Shown piece after piece: positions 34,882 to 43,184 of a stretch of DNA of 64,000 nt. How positions within the stretch are numbered: the first letter of the stretch is position 1; each line of letters begins with the position of its first letter. The notes beneath the pieces were generated by a model. The model did no database searches. It saw only the letters and a program-made list of their open reading frames with translations, and was not told where the DNA came from. The position numbers and the translations under genes are program-made. The DNA comes from a virus. The stretch spans positions 154,089-218,088 of the IMG/VR virus record IMGVR_UViG_3300009430_000004; one strand, written 5' to 3'.

Positions 34882-35745
34882 ATGAGTATTAAAGAATTTG
34901 TGAGAGACTGGAAACCAAAGAAAATGAGTAAAGATGACAGGACATACATGCTGTATGATAACATTCCTGCCATGGTAAGCTTCTATATTAAGAGGGGACA
35001 TGCTGACCAGGATACAGTAAATAAGCTGTTTGACAAAATGGAAGATCCAAAGTTCCCTAAGACATTACTTAGAATTTTAAAGACACAGGATGAAACTCCT
35101 GTTGAGCTTGGAATGGCTGTTGTTATTGCTGACTTCTTAGAAAGAAGGCATGCCAAAGTTGATGAAGAAACTCTTGGAATGTATGATGAATCTGTAACAA
35201 AGATTCTTAAGCCAAGAATGAAAAAGCTCAGCAAGAAGCTTGGTCTTGAAAAGGATATCCTTAAGGAGCTGCTGGTTGTAGTGCCTGATACTGATGTTAT
35301 GTCAGACAAGAAGTTCATCGGCATTTATGTAATGAAGATGCTTAGAAGACTTTATATCCTTGCAAAGGATACTGACCTTGGTCTGGAAGATGTTAAAACT
35401 GTTAAGAAGCTTTTCAAAGCTCTATTCGGCGATGACCAGATTGATAATATAGCTATCAATGTACTTCTTGAAAGAAAAGAAGGAATGAAGAATTTCGGCG
35501 ATAGACAACTTGCTGTTTGGAATCTTATGACTTCTTTCGCTCTTGAGACTTTAGAAGATCACAAGAAGAAAGAAATCAAAGAAATGCTTGAGCATTATAT
35601 CGGCAGAAGAGCTAAAGATGCTGAAAAAGGTAGGGACTTCGCTAGAAGAGTGCAGTTAAGCCAGGTTGCAGAGGATAATTATCCAAAGCTTGCTGCTGCT
35701 GTAGAAGACCTTTGCGAAAAGGACAAGAATAAGAAGTTCCTGTAA
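34882..35745 (+). CDS. Highly expressed helical protein of unknown function
   Basis: 287 residues, nearly all helical and highly charged. It has a C/G-shifted codon choice (CTT, GGC, AAG) compared with the AT-rich neighbours. The optimal ribosome site and leader match those of 20138 and 45350. Lies 55 bases after the tubulin gene. An abundant structural or DNA-organising role is inferred. No resemblance to the nuclear-shell protein of phiKZ-like phages was recognised. Confidence 0.7.
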   Translation: MSIKEFVRDWKPKKMSKDDRTYMLYDNIPAMVSFYIKRGHADQDTVNKLFDKMEDPKFPKTLLRILKTQDETPVELGMAVVIADFLERRHAKVDEETLGMYDESVTKILKPRMKKLSKKLGLEKDILKELLVVVPDTDVMSDKKFIGIYVMKMLRRLYILAKDTDLGLEDVKTVKKLFKALFGDDQIDNIAINVLLERKEGMKNFGDRQLAVWNLMTSFALETLEDHKKKEIKEMLEHYIGRRAKDAEKGRDFARRVQLSQVAEDNYPKLAAAVEDLCEKDKNKKFL

Positions 35746-35759
35746 AACAGAGATGAAAT

Positions 35760-35793
35760 AGAAGAGGGTATAATTACTCTCTTCTTTTTCTTT
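35760..35793 (+). terminator. Intrinsic terminator
   Basis: AGAAGAG pairs with CTCTTCT (35779-35785), followed by TTTTCTTTT. Confidence 0.75.
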
Positions 35794-35843
35794 TCCCGAA
35801 GATTGATAAAAAGACCAAATAAGTAAAAAATTACTAAGGTCAT

Positions 35844-35856
35844 AACAAATATTTAA
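35844..35856 (+). promoter_or_regulatory. AACA-N6-TAA late promoter
   Basis: AACA AATATT TAA, 28 bases before ATG 35885. Confidence 0.55.
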
Positions 35857-35884
35857 ATTAATGGTTAAGGATGGGGGAGTTAAA

Positions 35885-36769
35885 ATGATAGGTATTTATA
35901 ATGGGAGCAAAACACCATGGGCGACAAGTAAGGTGAGCGATAAGGTTTTATGTCTGTTCAAATCAAAGGAATATCCTAAGGATGGACAGGTGAACAAGAA
36001 GTCAGCTCATATAATAGCCTACAACACGCTGTTTGGCTCCACTTTAGATAATGCTTTAACGAGCATATTGAACGGGTATGTAAACATGAAAACTATGGAG
36101 ACTCTAACTGATAAGAGTACAACAATTATATTTAGTAAGAAAGATTACAATCCGTTCGTAACAGAAAGAACAAAACAGCTCAAGGATATATTCCTTATTA
36201 CACTTAGCCTCAGAGGTAAAAGAGTAATAGATATATCTAATGAGAACACTTTCCTTCTGGAAGGGTTCATCATGGGCGGCGAATTAACTGTGATAGCTTC
36301 ACTCAACAACTTTGAGAACACTTTGCAAATAAGACTGCTCGATAGTGTTCAAGCTAAGGTGGTTGTTTACACATTCCGCAGGGATGGAGAAAATAATAAG
36401 ATGGGAATGACAGTCCATACTGTTGATGCTGTTGAAGCTGATTTCGAAGCGAGTTTCTCGATGAAGAAATTCAGACCTTCAAAGCCTACCCACACAATAA
36501 TTTGCTATCGCAAAGACAAAGAACAGCTCCTTCAAGTTGTTGACACGACAGTCCATAACATCGTGGAGATTTCCAAGACAACTATGGAGCAAGTTATCAA
36601 ACAGTTAAAAGATGAGAATTACAAAGCTGTGACACTATTCGTTAATGATTCTGAGGTCAATAGTGTTACAAAGAAAATCTATGGTGCCGCAATGGTTAAC
36701 CTTTCAAAGAATTTCAAAACATATTATGAATTAATAAATACTGGAAAAGTAAGAAAAATAAAATTATAG
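35885..36769 (+). CDS. Hypothetical protein, probable late protein
   Basis: 294 residues from ATG 35885, five bases after GGGGGAG; the ATG at 35861 lacks a ribosome site. Strand-rich (LEGFIMGGELTVIASLNNFENTLQIRLLD in two parts) with a helical C-terminus. It uses more C/G-ending codons than most neighbours. The late-type promoter suggests a virion or assembly protein. Function not recognised. Confidence 0.68.
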   Translation: MIGIYNGSKTPWATSKVSDKVLCLFKSKEYPKDGQVNKKSAHIIAYNTLFGSTLDNALTSILNGYVNMKTMETLTDKSTTIIFSKKDYNPFVTERTKQLKDIFLITLSLRGKRVIDISNENTFLLEGFIMGGELTVIASLNNFENTLQIRLLDSVQAKVVVYTFRRDGENNKMGMTVHTVDAVEADFEASFSMKKFRPSKPTHTIICYRKDKEQLLQVVDTTVHNIVEISKTTMEQVIKQLKDENYKAVTLFVNDSEVNSVTKKIYGAAMVNLSKNFKTYYELINTGKVRKIKL

Positions 36770-36780
36770 ATGAAGACAAC

Positions 36781-36823
36781 AGAGCTAATCCTTATACGGG
36801 ATTAGCTCCTTTATTATTTTTTT
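36781..36823 (+). terminator. Intrinsic terminator
   Basis: GAGCTAATCC pairs with GGATTAGCTC (36799-36808), followed by CTTTATTATTTTTTT. Confidence 0.85.
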
Positions 36824-36905
36824 AGACAAGTATATATTTTTATTTAGTCATAAACTTTATATTAAGGCTAAATATTTTAAATTAGGCTGAAGGGAGAGAT
36901 ATAAT

Positions 36906-38144
36906 ATGGCTAATAGAATGCTTGAAAGATTAAGAGAAAAAGATAAAAAAGGCTTATTCAAAGCCTCACAAACTTCTATAAGTTATCCGACAGGATTCGT
37001 TCCATTCGATTATAGAAATGGATATATGGTTCAGGTAAGAGACCTGGATGAGAATTTAATAACTGAGTACCCGTCAGTGGGAATGGTAGGGGGAACCTTT
37101 ATCACCATCATAGGTAAGTCGGGTACAGCAAAGACAACATTCGCTGCACAGATAGCGGCAAAGATTGTACGACCATATGAAAATGCGTTCGTACAACATT
37201 ATGACCTCGAACAAGCTTTGACATATACAAGAATAAAGAATATCACTGGCTTGTTACAGAGAGAAATGGATGATAAGTATATACTTAAGCAGGAAAAGAA
37301 CTTTATTGAGGATATCTTTGACTCAATAATGGCTATAGCTAATGAGAAAGAGGCGAATAAAGCTGATTACACATACAATACGGGATTATTGGATGAGTTT
37401 AACAGACCTATATTTGCCTATGTTCCGACAGTAATAATTGTCGACTCTATACCTACAATTGCTTCTAAAGATACAGGAGATGCAATGGAAGGTGGTACTT
37501 ATGCTAACAGAGTTGCTAAGGCATTGGCTCAGTTCTATAAGAGATTGATGCCAGTAATAAAGACTTACAACATAACTGTTATTGCTATTAATCATATCAA
37601 TCAGAAGATTGAGATTAATCCAATGATGAAGACTCAACCTCAGTTATTATATATGAAGATGGATGAGTCAATACCAGGTGGAAATGCACCAATTTACTAT
37701 GCACATAATCTTCTTAAATTTATCTCAGTTGGTTCTGAGAAATATAATATGGAAGAGCATGGATTCGACGGATTTAAAACTCGTTGTGAGCTACTCAAAT
37801 CAAGAACAAACAAAGCAGGTCAATACTGCAATCTTATTTACAATCAGGTTACTGGTTTCGACCCAGTTCTTACTATGTATGACTTTGCTAAAGAAAACGA
37901 ATTGGTTGATGGAAGAAGACCATACAACTATATCGTGGACTACAAAGACATCAAATTCGATGCTAAGGTATTTAAGAAAGAGTTCTTGACTAATGATAAG
38001 CTCAGATTTGCATTATTTGATAAGACTGTGCCTATATTACAGAAACAGCTTTCAAGGGTTGACCCTGAAGAAAGTAGCACAATGCACATTAGTGAAATAC
38101 TTGATAGACTTGAAAGGTCACAAGAAAAGGAATTCGCAGCTTAA
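36906..38144 (+). CDS. RecA/UvsX-like recombination ATPase
   Basis: 412 residues. Walker A variant IIGKSGTAKTTFAAQIA lies near 68 (Ala replaces the usual Gly). HYDLEQALTYTRIKNITG is equivalent to the DxE-type segment. Walker B is TVIIVDSIPTIA near 178, and VIAINHINQKIEI near 224 parallels the ITNQ-type motif of RecA. It would catalyse strand pairing for recombination-dependent replication, with the SbcC/D-like and RecB-like nucleases. The C-terminal 110 residues are phage-specific. A DnaB-like or RadA-like identity is the main alternative. Confidence 0.78.
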   Translation: MANRMLERLREKDKKGLFKASQTSISYPTGFVPFDYRNGYMVQVRDLDENLITEYPSVGMVGGTFITIIGKSGTAKTTFAAQIAAKIVRPYENAFVQHYDLEQALTYTRIKNITGLLQREMDDKYILKQEKNFIEDIFDSIMAIANEKEANKADYTYNTGLLDEFNRPIFAYVPTVIIVDSIPTIASKDTGDAMEGGTYANRVAKALAQFYKRLMPVIKTYNITVIAINHINQKIEINPMMKTQPQLLYMKMDESIPGGNAPIYYAHNLLKFISVGSEKYNMEEHGFDGFKTRCELLKSRTNKAGQYCNLIYNQVTGFDPVLTMYDFAKENELVDGRRPYNYIVDYKDIKFDAKVFKKEFLTNDKLRFALFDKTVPILQKQLSRVDPEESSTMHISEILDRLERSQEKEFAA

Positions 38145-38160
38145 TTATATATTATTAGTA
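38145..38160 (+). promoter_or_regulatory. TATATATTAT-core promoter of RNA polymerase beta-C
   Basis: TTATATATTATTAG directly after the RecA-like stop codon. Confidence 0.45.
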
Positions 38161-38201
38161 TGGTAGAGACAGAATAATATATAATGAAAGGAGACAGGCA
38201 A

Positions 38202-40496
38202 ATGTCAAATGTTCAACCGAAACCACAATTAAGAAAAGAAAAAGACTATATTAATACGACAACGATAAGGTTGAAAGAGACCTTATGTGAAAAAGAGGAA
38301 AAGTACCATTTTAAAGATGATATATTCGGTATGACATTACTAACGAACCCTGGATATATAAGTGCTTCAAGAAATATAATGTTTACATCACATTTGAGGC
38401 AGTTCGTTAACCTGTTGAACCCTGAGTTTCCAAAGGTGTTTACCAACTATGAAAATATAGTTGGTAAATACTCAACTGGATATTATAGGGCGAAAACAGA
38501 TTTAAAGGTAGTTGATAAAATAGCTAAGTTCGGCAACGGAGTATTGGACAATCATCTATATCTTCTATTCACATATGATGAAGAGAATGATAAATATGAT
38601 GTTATTCAGAAACGTATAGTTGAAGACTTAACAGAAAAGTTCGGGTTCCCTTACAATAATGAAGTAATGGATGCTAAGGAACCAGGAGATGAAGTAAGAG
38701 CAGGAGAGGTGTTATACAAGACACCGTCATATGATGAGGACATGAATTACTGTTATGGTAAGAATGTCAAGTTCATGTATCTGCTAGATAATGACACCAT
38801 AGAGGACGCAATAAAGTGTTCTAAGTCATTTGCAAAGTCTATGAAATCTAAGGAAGTAGAAACTGTTAAAGTGTCCCTAAATGATAACGATATATTCTGT
38901 AATTATTATGGGACAAACGAAGAGTACAAGTGCTTCCCAGATATTAATGAGTTTATAAAGGATAAGATAGTTTGTGTTAAACGAAGAATACACAACAATC
39001 AGCTTTTATATGATGTAAAGAAATCAAATCTAAGAAAAATCAATTTTATGTCAGACAGCCTATCATTCTGTGAAGGTAGAATTGTAGACATAAATATCTA
39101 TTCAAATAAACCAATAGAAGAGATAGAAGACAATAGCTTTAATAGGCAATTATTAAAATATATTAAAATGCAGAGAGAATTCTACATCAAGGTTTATGAG
39201 AGATGTAAAAAGATAATAGACTCTGGCTCAAAGTATTCCAGTGAAGTTAACTTCTACTATAAGAAAGCTAAGAACATTCTCGATGAAAAGTATAAATGGA
39301 AAGAAGAAGATAATTCAGTATTCAGTAATATGATTATTGAATTCTTAATCGAGAGAGATGTTGAACTTTCAGTGGGACAGAAGATTACAGGACGATATGG
39401 AAATAAGGGAGTAGTATCTGAAATACTTCCAGACGAGGAAATGCCGTTCTTGGAAACTGGGGAAAGAGTTGATATCATATTCAATACTCTCGGCGTTATA
39501 AACAGAACAAATTCATTCCAGTTAATGGAGCAGTCAATTAACTTTATTTGTAACAGAGTAAGGGAAAGACTGAAGATTATGAATGATTTGAAAGAGAAGG
39601 AAAAATTATTATTTAAGATAATTAATTACTTCAATGACAAGCAGGCTGATAGTCTGCATGATTACTATAAGAGATTGGCTAAAGTCGACAAAGAAGATTT
39701 CTTTGAAGATATTATAGAAAGAGGAATATTTGTTCATATCCCGCCACTATGGGAAGACAGGAGTCTATTCGATAGACTTAACGACATTTATAAAGAATTC
39801 ACATGGATTAAACCATATGATGTTTATGTCAATAGGTTTGGTAGAAAGATAAAGATGTTGAAACAGTTAATAGTCGGGGATATGTACGTTATAAAATTAA
39901 AACAAACATCAAAGAAAGGTTTCTCGGTAAGAGCAACAGGTTCTCTTAGTAAGAGAGGCGTTCCAGAGAAATCTAATAAGGCTAAAAATCATCAGGAGCT
40001 TTATTCAAGAACACCTATAAGAATAGGTATTGATGAAAATCTCAATACTGCAATTGGTGTTGAAACCGAAGAAATAGCTAAGATCCACTTATTCTATAGG
40101 TCATCAGTTATAGGAAGACGAGACCTAGGAGAAAGATTAACAACAAATATTAAGGAAGTAAAGGAATTTAAATATTCACCAGAGTTTAAGAATAGAAATG
40201 TTGAGATTCTTCAAGCTTATCTTAAAGCAATGGGTCTGAAAATAGACTTTGAAGAGGATAAGTATTTCATAGATATATTCCTAGGTAGTATGGAGGAATA
40301 TAATTATGGGGATAAAACCTTTATATGCACTAGGAGAGAGTTTGAAGATAGAAAAACTAGGATGGACGTTGAAACTGACTTCCGAGAAAAGAACTATTTC
40401 GTTGGCTCTAAGGCTGAATATGAGGAAGCTGTCGATAAAAGAGTCAATGATGTCAATTTAAGAAAGTCTAAGTATGTAATAGATGTAAAAATGTAA
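38202..40496 (+). CDS. RNA polymerase beta subunit, C-terminal half
   Basis: 764 residues from ATG 38202, after AAAGGAG. It begins near the RpoB region after the rifampicin site: ASRNIMFTSHLRQFVNLLNPEFP parallels NRALMGSNMQRQAVPLL. Near residue 395 is GQKITGRYGNKGVVSEILPDEEMPF, the best-conserved RpoB block, followed by VDIIFNTLGVINRTN. The end (VEILQAYLKAMGLKIDFEED) parallels the RpoB C-terminus. With 46672-48342 it reconstitutes one beta of about 1320 residues. Such splitting is known for phiKZ/AR9-type RNA polymerases. Confidence 0.88.
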   Translation: MSNVQPKPQLRKEKDYINTTTIRLKETLCEKEEKYHFKDDIFGMTLLTNPGYISASRNIMFTSHLRQFVNLLNPEFPKVFTNYENIVGKYSTGYYRAKTDLKVVDKIAKFGNGVLDNHLYLLFTYDEENDKYDVIQKRIVEDLTEKFGFPYNNEVMDAKEPGDEVRAGEVLYKTPSYDEDMNYCYGKNVKFMYLLDNDTIEDAIKCSKSFAKSMKSKEVETVKVSLNDNDIFCNYYGTNEEYKCFPDINEFIKDKIVCVKRRIHNNQLLYDVKKSNLRKINFMSDSLSFCEGRIVDINIYSNKPIEEIEDNSFNRQLLKYIKMQREFYIKVYERCKKIIDSGSKYSSEVNFYYKKAKNILDEKYKWKEEDNSVFSNMIIEFLIERDVELSVGQKITGRYGNKGVVSEILPDEEMPFLETGERVDIIFNTLGVINRTNSFQLMEQSINFICNRVRERLKIMNDLKEKEKLLFKIINYFNDKQADSLHDYYKRLAKVDKEDFFEDIIERGIFVHIPPLWEDRSLFDRLNDIYKEFTWIKPYDVYVNRFGRKIKMLKQLIVGDMYVIKLKQTSKKGFSVRATGSLSKRGVPEKSNKAKNHQELYSRTPIRIGIDENLNTAIGVETEEIAKIHLFYRSSVIGRRDLGERLTTNIKEVKEFKYSPEFKNRNVEILQAYLKAMGLKIDFEEDKYFIDIFLGSMEEYNYGDKTFICTRREFEDRKTRMDVETDFREKNYFVGSKAEYEEAVDKRVNDVNLRKSKYVIDVKM

Positions 40497-40532
40497 GAAT
40501 AAGGTATGGGGTTTCCCATACCTTATTTTTTT
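40497..40532 (+). terminator. Intrinsic terminator
   Basis: AAGGTATGGG-GTTT-CCCATACCTT followed by ATTTTTTT. Confidence 0.85.
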
Positions 40533-40556
40533 GTCAAAACTCAATAATCGTAAAAC

Positions 40557-40586
40557 CGTATTTACTCGATTATCAAATATATATTA
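40557..40586 (+). promoter_or_regulatory. Bipartite CGTATT-N14-ATATATATTA promoter
   Basis: CGTATT, exactly 14 bases, ATATATATTATTATTGTAG; 65 bases before 40652. Confidence 0.65.
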
Positions 40587-40651
40587 TTATTGTAGATATA
40601 CATAAGATATGGGATTATGTGTATTGAATATATTCTATGGGAGGAATAGAA

Positions 40652-41209
40652 ATGAAAAGTATAGTAAACTTAATAGTATTAATTATTATCTGCGTGGTAG
40701 GAGTTGAGGTGGCAAATAAAATCGTTAGCTGTTTTAACAACGGTGAGGAGGTAAAGGTTGTAGCTATAATAACTACAATAGTTGTTGTGGCAATCATTGT
40801 TCTAGCAAAAGAATTTTTATGTGTTGGAACCGAACCTGGTATAAATGAGGAAGATGAGGACGATGACTCAAAAGGAGGTCGAGTAATTAACCTAACTCAT
40901 TACAGAAGGGAAGATGGTGAATACGCTCAAATCACACCTGTTAAGGTGATAGATAATGTCAATAAGTTTGATAATGATGAGGATTTGTATGTTCCTGCAT
41001 TATCTAGGGTTGAAAAGGAGAACTTAATACATTATGAAAGGATTGATACGGAGTCAATCAAACAAGAAGTTCTCAGGATGATTTCAACTGGCAACAGAAG
41101 AATTGAAATGGAAGTTGTCGAAAGATTAAACAGACTTGCACAAGTAGAGGACACTTCAGAGTTTATGGAAGAGAATCCTCAAGTATTAAAATTCATATTT
41201 AGTTATTAA
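40652..41209 (+). CDS. Membrane protein with two N-terminal spans and acidic cytosolic domain
   Basis: 185 residues from ATG 40652 (GGAGG ten bases upstream; the earlier ATG 40637 overlaps that site). Spans: IVNLIVLIIICVVGVEVA and VVAIITTIVVVAIIVLA. The rest is charged, with an EEDEDDDSKGG run and a helical end. Probably an early membrane-remodelling or anchoring protein. No family recognised. Confidence 0.7.
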   Translation: MKSIVNLIVLIIICVVGVEVANKIVSCFNNGEEVKVVAIITTIVVVAIIVLAKEFLCVGTEPGINEEDEDDDSKGGRVINLTHYRREDGEYAQITPVKVIDNVNKFDNDEDLYVPALSRVEKENLIHYERIDTESIKQEVLRMISTGNRRIEMEVVERLNRLAQVEDTSEFMEENPQVLKFIFSY

Positions 41210-41229
41210 TTGAAAGGGTGGGAAATTAA

Positions 41230-42360
41230 ATGAATAAGAAAGTAAACCAAATCAGACCAACAAGAGTTATAGAGGTAGTTGAGCTAATCGAGAAAATCCG
41301 TGCAGAACATCCAACAGCAACATTGAGAAATGTATTCCAGTTGCTTAAATCAGGTAAGGCATATTCCAGATTGAATGATTATGAAAAGAAGAAAATTTGG
41401 GACGAGCCAGATATCACCGCTGCCTTACAAGTGTTTGTCAATAACTCCAATGAAGATGATAAACAACTTTTTGAAAAATCTTCAGATATGAATGAAACTG
41501 TTGACAGGATCATTGGAGACATAATGGCTGGTAAGACTTATAATTCTTCTGAAGGAGATAACGAAGAGTTGGAAACTGACAAAAATAAAGGAGAAGACGA
41601 AAACATGGAAAATTATATTAAGAAAACTGGCGAAGACACAACTCCAAAAAATATTGAAGAATACTTTAAAAGTGAAAGTGGGGAAGAAGCTATGAAAACC
41701 GAGCAAACTGGAACTAAAGGTGAAGAAAATAAATCTGAAAAGACATCACCTAAGAAATATAACGGCAAAGCCTTCATATTCAAATATAAGAAAGCAGTTG
41801 ACCTAAATGAGACTATAGAAGTCTCAATCGGAGACAAAGATGGGAACAAAGAAAGCAACAAAGATGAAAATTGGAAAACAATTGAAGGTGTTGAATACGA
41901 AACTAAAGACGGGGCTGAAGCTGGTGAAAAGAAATCTGGGATAGTAGTTGAGTTTGTTAAGAAACTTAAGATGCTACAAGAAAAGGAATCAGAATCTTTT
42001 ACAAAGCTTGTTAATATAATCAAAGAAAAGAAGAGCCTTGATCTGGATGATCTTATAGAAGAAATGGATATGAGATTATTCGGTTTGATTGGTGTAATCA
42101 TGGCGTTTGCTAGTAAGTCCAATGTTGAAAAGCATCAAATAGCACAGTACATAGTATGTACTGCTGAAGGGCTATATGATTATGCAGTTTATGAATCTGA
42201 TGTTACAGGTACTGATATAGTAGTTTCGGGTAATGTTATTCCTTTCAAGAAGAAGGAAGAAATAGTTACTAAAAAGACGGAAGACTATAGCCATATACAT
42301 TTTCCAAGTGTAAAAACTAAACTTGAAGGGATGGCTAAGAGAAGAGCATTATTCGGTTAA
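41230..42360 (+). CDS. Hypothetical protein with long disordered acidic middle
   Basis: 376 residues after AAGGGTGGG. A helical N-terminal domain (TRVIEVVELIEKIRAEHPTAT) is followed by about 130 low-complexity Glu/Lys/Gly/Ser residues. A helical C-terminal domain (EEMDMRLFGLIGVIMAFASKS) and a basic end (MAKRRALFG) complete it. It follows the membrane protein by 20 bases. Scaffold-like architecture; function unknown. Confidence 0.68.
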   Translation: MNKKVNQIRPTRVIEVVELIEKIRAEHPTATLRNVFQLLKSGKAYSRLNDYEKKKIWDEPDITAALQVFVNNSNEDDKQLFEKSSDMNETVDRIIGDIMAGKTYNSSEGDNEELETDKNKGEDENMENYIKKTGEDTTPKNIEEYFKSESGEEAMKTEQTGTKGEENKSEKTSPKKYNGKAFIFKYKKAVDLNETIEVSIGDKDGNKESNKDENWKTIEGVEYETKDGAEAGEKKSGIVVEFVKKLKMLQEKESESFTKLVNIIKEKKSLDLDDLIEEMDMRLFGLIGVIMAFASKSNVEKHQIAQYIVCTAEGLYDYAVYESDVTGTDIVVSGNVIPFKKKEEIVTKKTEDYSHIHFPSVKTKLEGMAKRRALFG

Positions 42361-42373
42361 TTTATAAAATAAA

Positions 42374-42407
42374 AATAAGGGCAAATCTTCATGCCCTTAT
42401 TTTTTTC
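42374..42407 (+). terminator. Intrinsic terminator
   Basis: AATAAGGGCA pairs with TGCCCTTATT (42392-42401), followed by TTTTTT. Confidence 0.85.
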
Positions 42408-42425
42408 CTTTAATTCGTATTATAC

Positions 42426-42449
42426 TTATATATTATAACAAAGTAATAA
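42426..42449 (+). promoter_or_regulatory. Overlapping TATATATTA and AACA-N6-TAA promoters
   Basis: TTATATATTA (42426-42435) is immediately followed by AACA AAGTAA TAA (42437-42449), 25 bases before the exoribonuclease-like gene. Two promoter classes stand in tandem. Confidence 0.5.
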
Positions 42450-42474
42450 TAAATCGAAAGGTGGTAATTTTATC

Positions 42475-43113
42475 ATGAAGAGAACAAAAATATTTATGGG
42501 CTTAGAGTTCACAGGATTAAGAAAGGACACTAGCCTTGTGTCTATAGGATTAGTTTCAGAAGATGGTAGAGAATTCTACGCTGAAGCTACAGATTATGAA
42601 CCGATACTTGTTGACCAATGGTTAAAGGATAACGTTATAAGCAAGTTAAAATACCAAGGTGTTCAAGCATCACCATTGAATGGAGAAGGGGAAATTGTCG
42701 TTCAAGAGGAGCCTGTGGTAAACGAAGAAAATCTTCCGTTCCACATATACATGTGCGACAAATCTTCGGTGATTGCTCAAAGTCTCAGAGAATGGTTTGC
42801 ACAGTTTGATTTTGTTGAAATATGGTGCGATGTTTATGCGTATGACTGGGTTGTATTCTGCGACTTGTTTGGTACTACAGCATTTGATATTCCAGCAAAT
42901 ATATACTACATTCCATTTGACCTTGCTACTGCAATGAGGATGTGTTCAGTAAACCCAGATTTGAACAGAGAAGGTTATGTTGCTATCCCTGAAGTGAACA
43001 GAGCTACTAATCAGCATAATGCATTATGGGATGCAAAGATTCAATTGCTTACATTAGCAAGACTTCAAAAGAAATATGACTTCGCAGATAGAGCATTAAA
43101 ATTTGATTTCTAA
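42475..43113 (+). CDS. 3'-5' exoribonuclease-like (DEDD fold) protein with altered motif I
   Basis: 212 residues. IFMGLEFTGLRKDTSLVSIGLVSEDG aligns with the Rv2179c-type start (usually DTEFTGL), EIWCDVYAYDWVVFCDLFG with motif II, and TNQHNALWDAKIQ (H-x4-D) with motif III. Position 9 is Gly where the first metal-binding Asp normally stands; Glu11 remains. Activity may therefore be altered or lost, giving a binding role. Family members degrade RNA or small oligonucleotides. Confidence 0.75.
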   Translation: MKRTKIFMGLEFTGLRKDTSLVSIGLVSEDGREFYAEATDYEPILVDQWLKDNVISKLKYQGVQASPLNGEGEIVVQEEPVVNEENLPFHIYMCDKSSVIAQSLREWFAQFDFVEIWCDVYAYDWVVFCDLFGTTAFDIPANIYYIPFDLATAMRMCSVNPDLNREGYVAIPEVNRATNQHNALWDAKIQLLTLARLQKKYDFADRALKFDF

Positions 43114-43142
43114 ATCAGGAAGGGTCAATCCCTTCCTGATTT
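43112..43142 (+). terminator. Hairpin at end of exoribonuclease-like gene, adjoining a promoter
   Basis: AAATCAGGAAGGG pairs with CCCTTCCTGATTT; the T-run is replaced by ATATATTATT, which is also the next promoter core. Confidence 0.65.
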
Positions 43143-43160
43143 ATATATTATTCTCTTGTA
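43141..43160 (+). promoter_or_regulatory. TATATATTAT-core promoter of DNA ligase
   Basis: TTATATATTATT followed by CTCTTGTA, 25 bases before 43185. Confidence 0.45.
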
Positions 43161-43184
43161 AACATAACAATGGAGGTGAGGTAA

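Noticed and set aside
34882-35745. Phage-nucleus shell protein (chimallin)
   Set aside because: High expression and tubulin neighbourhood were suggestive, but the protein is under half the usual length and almost purely helical.
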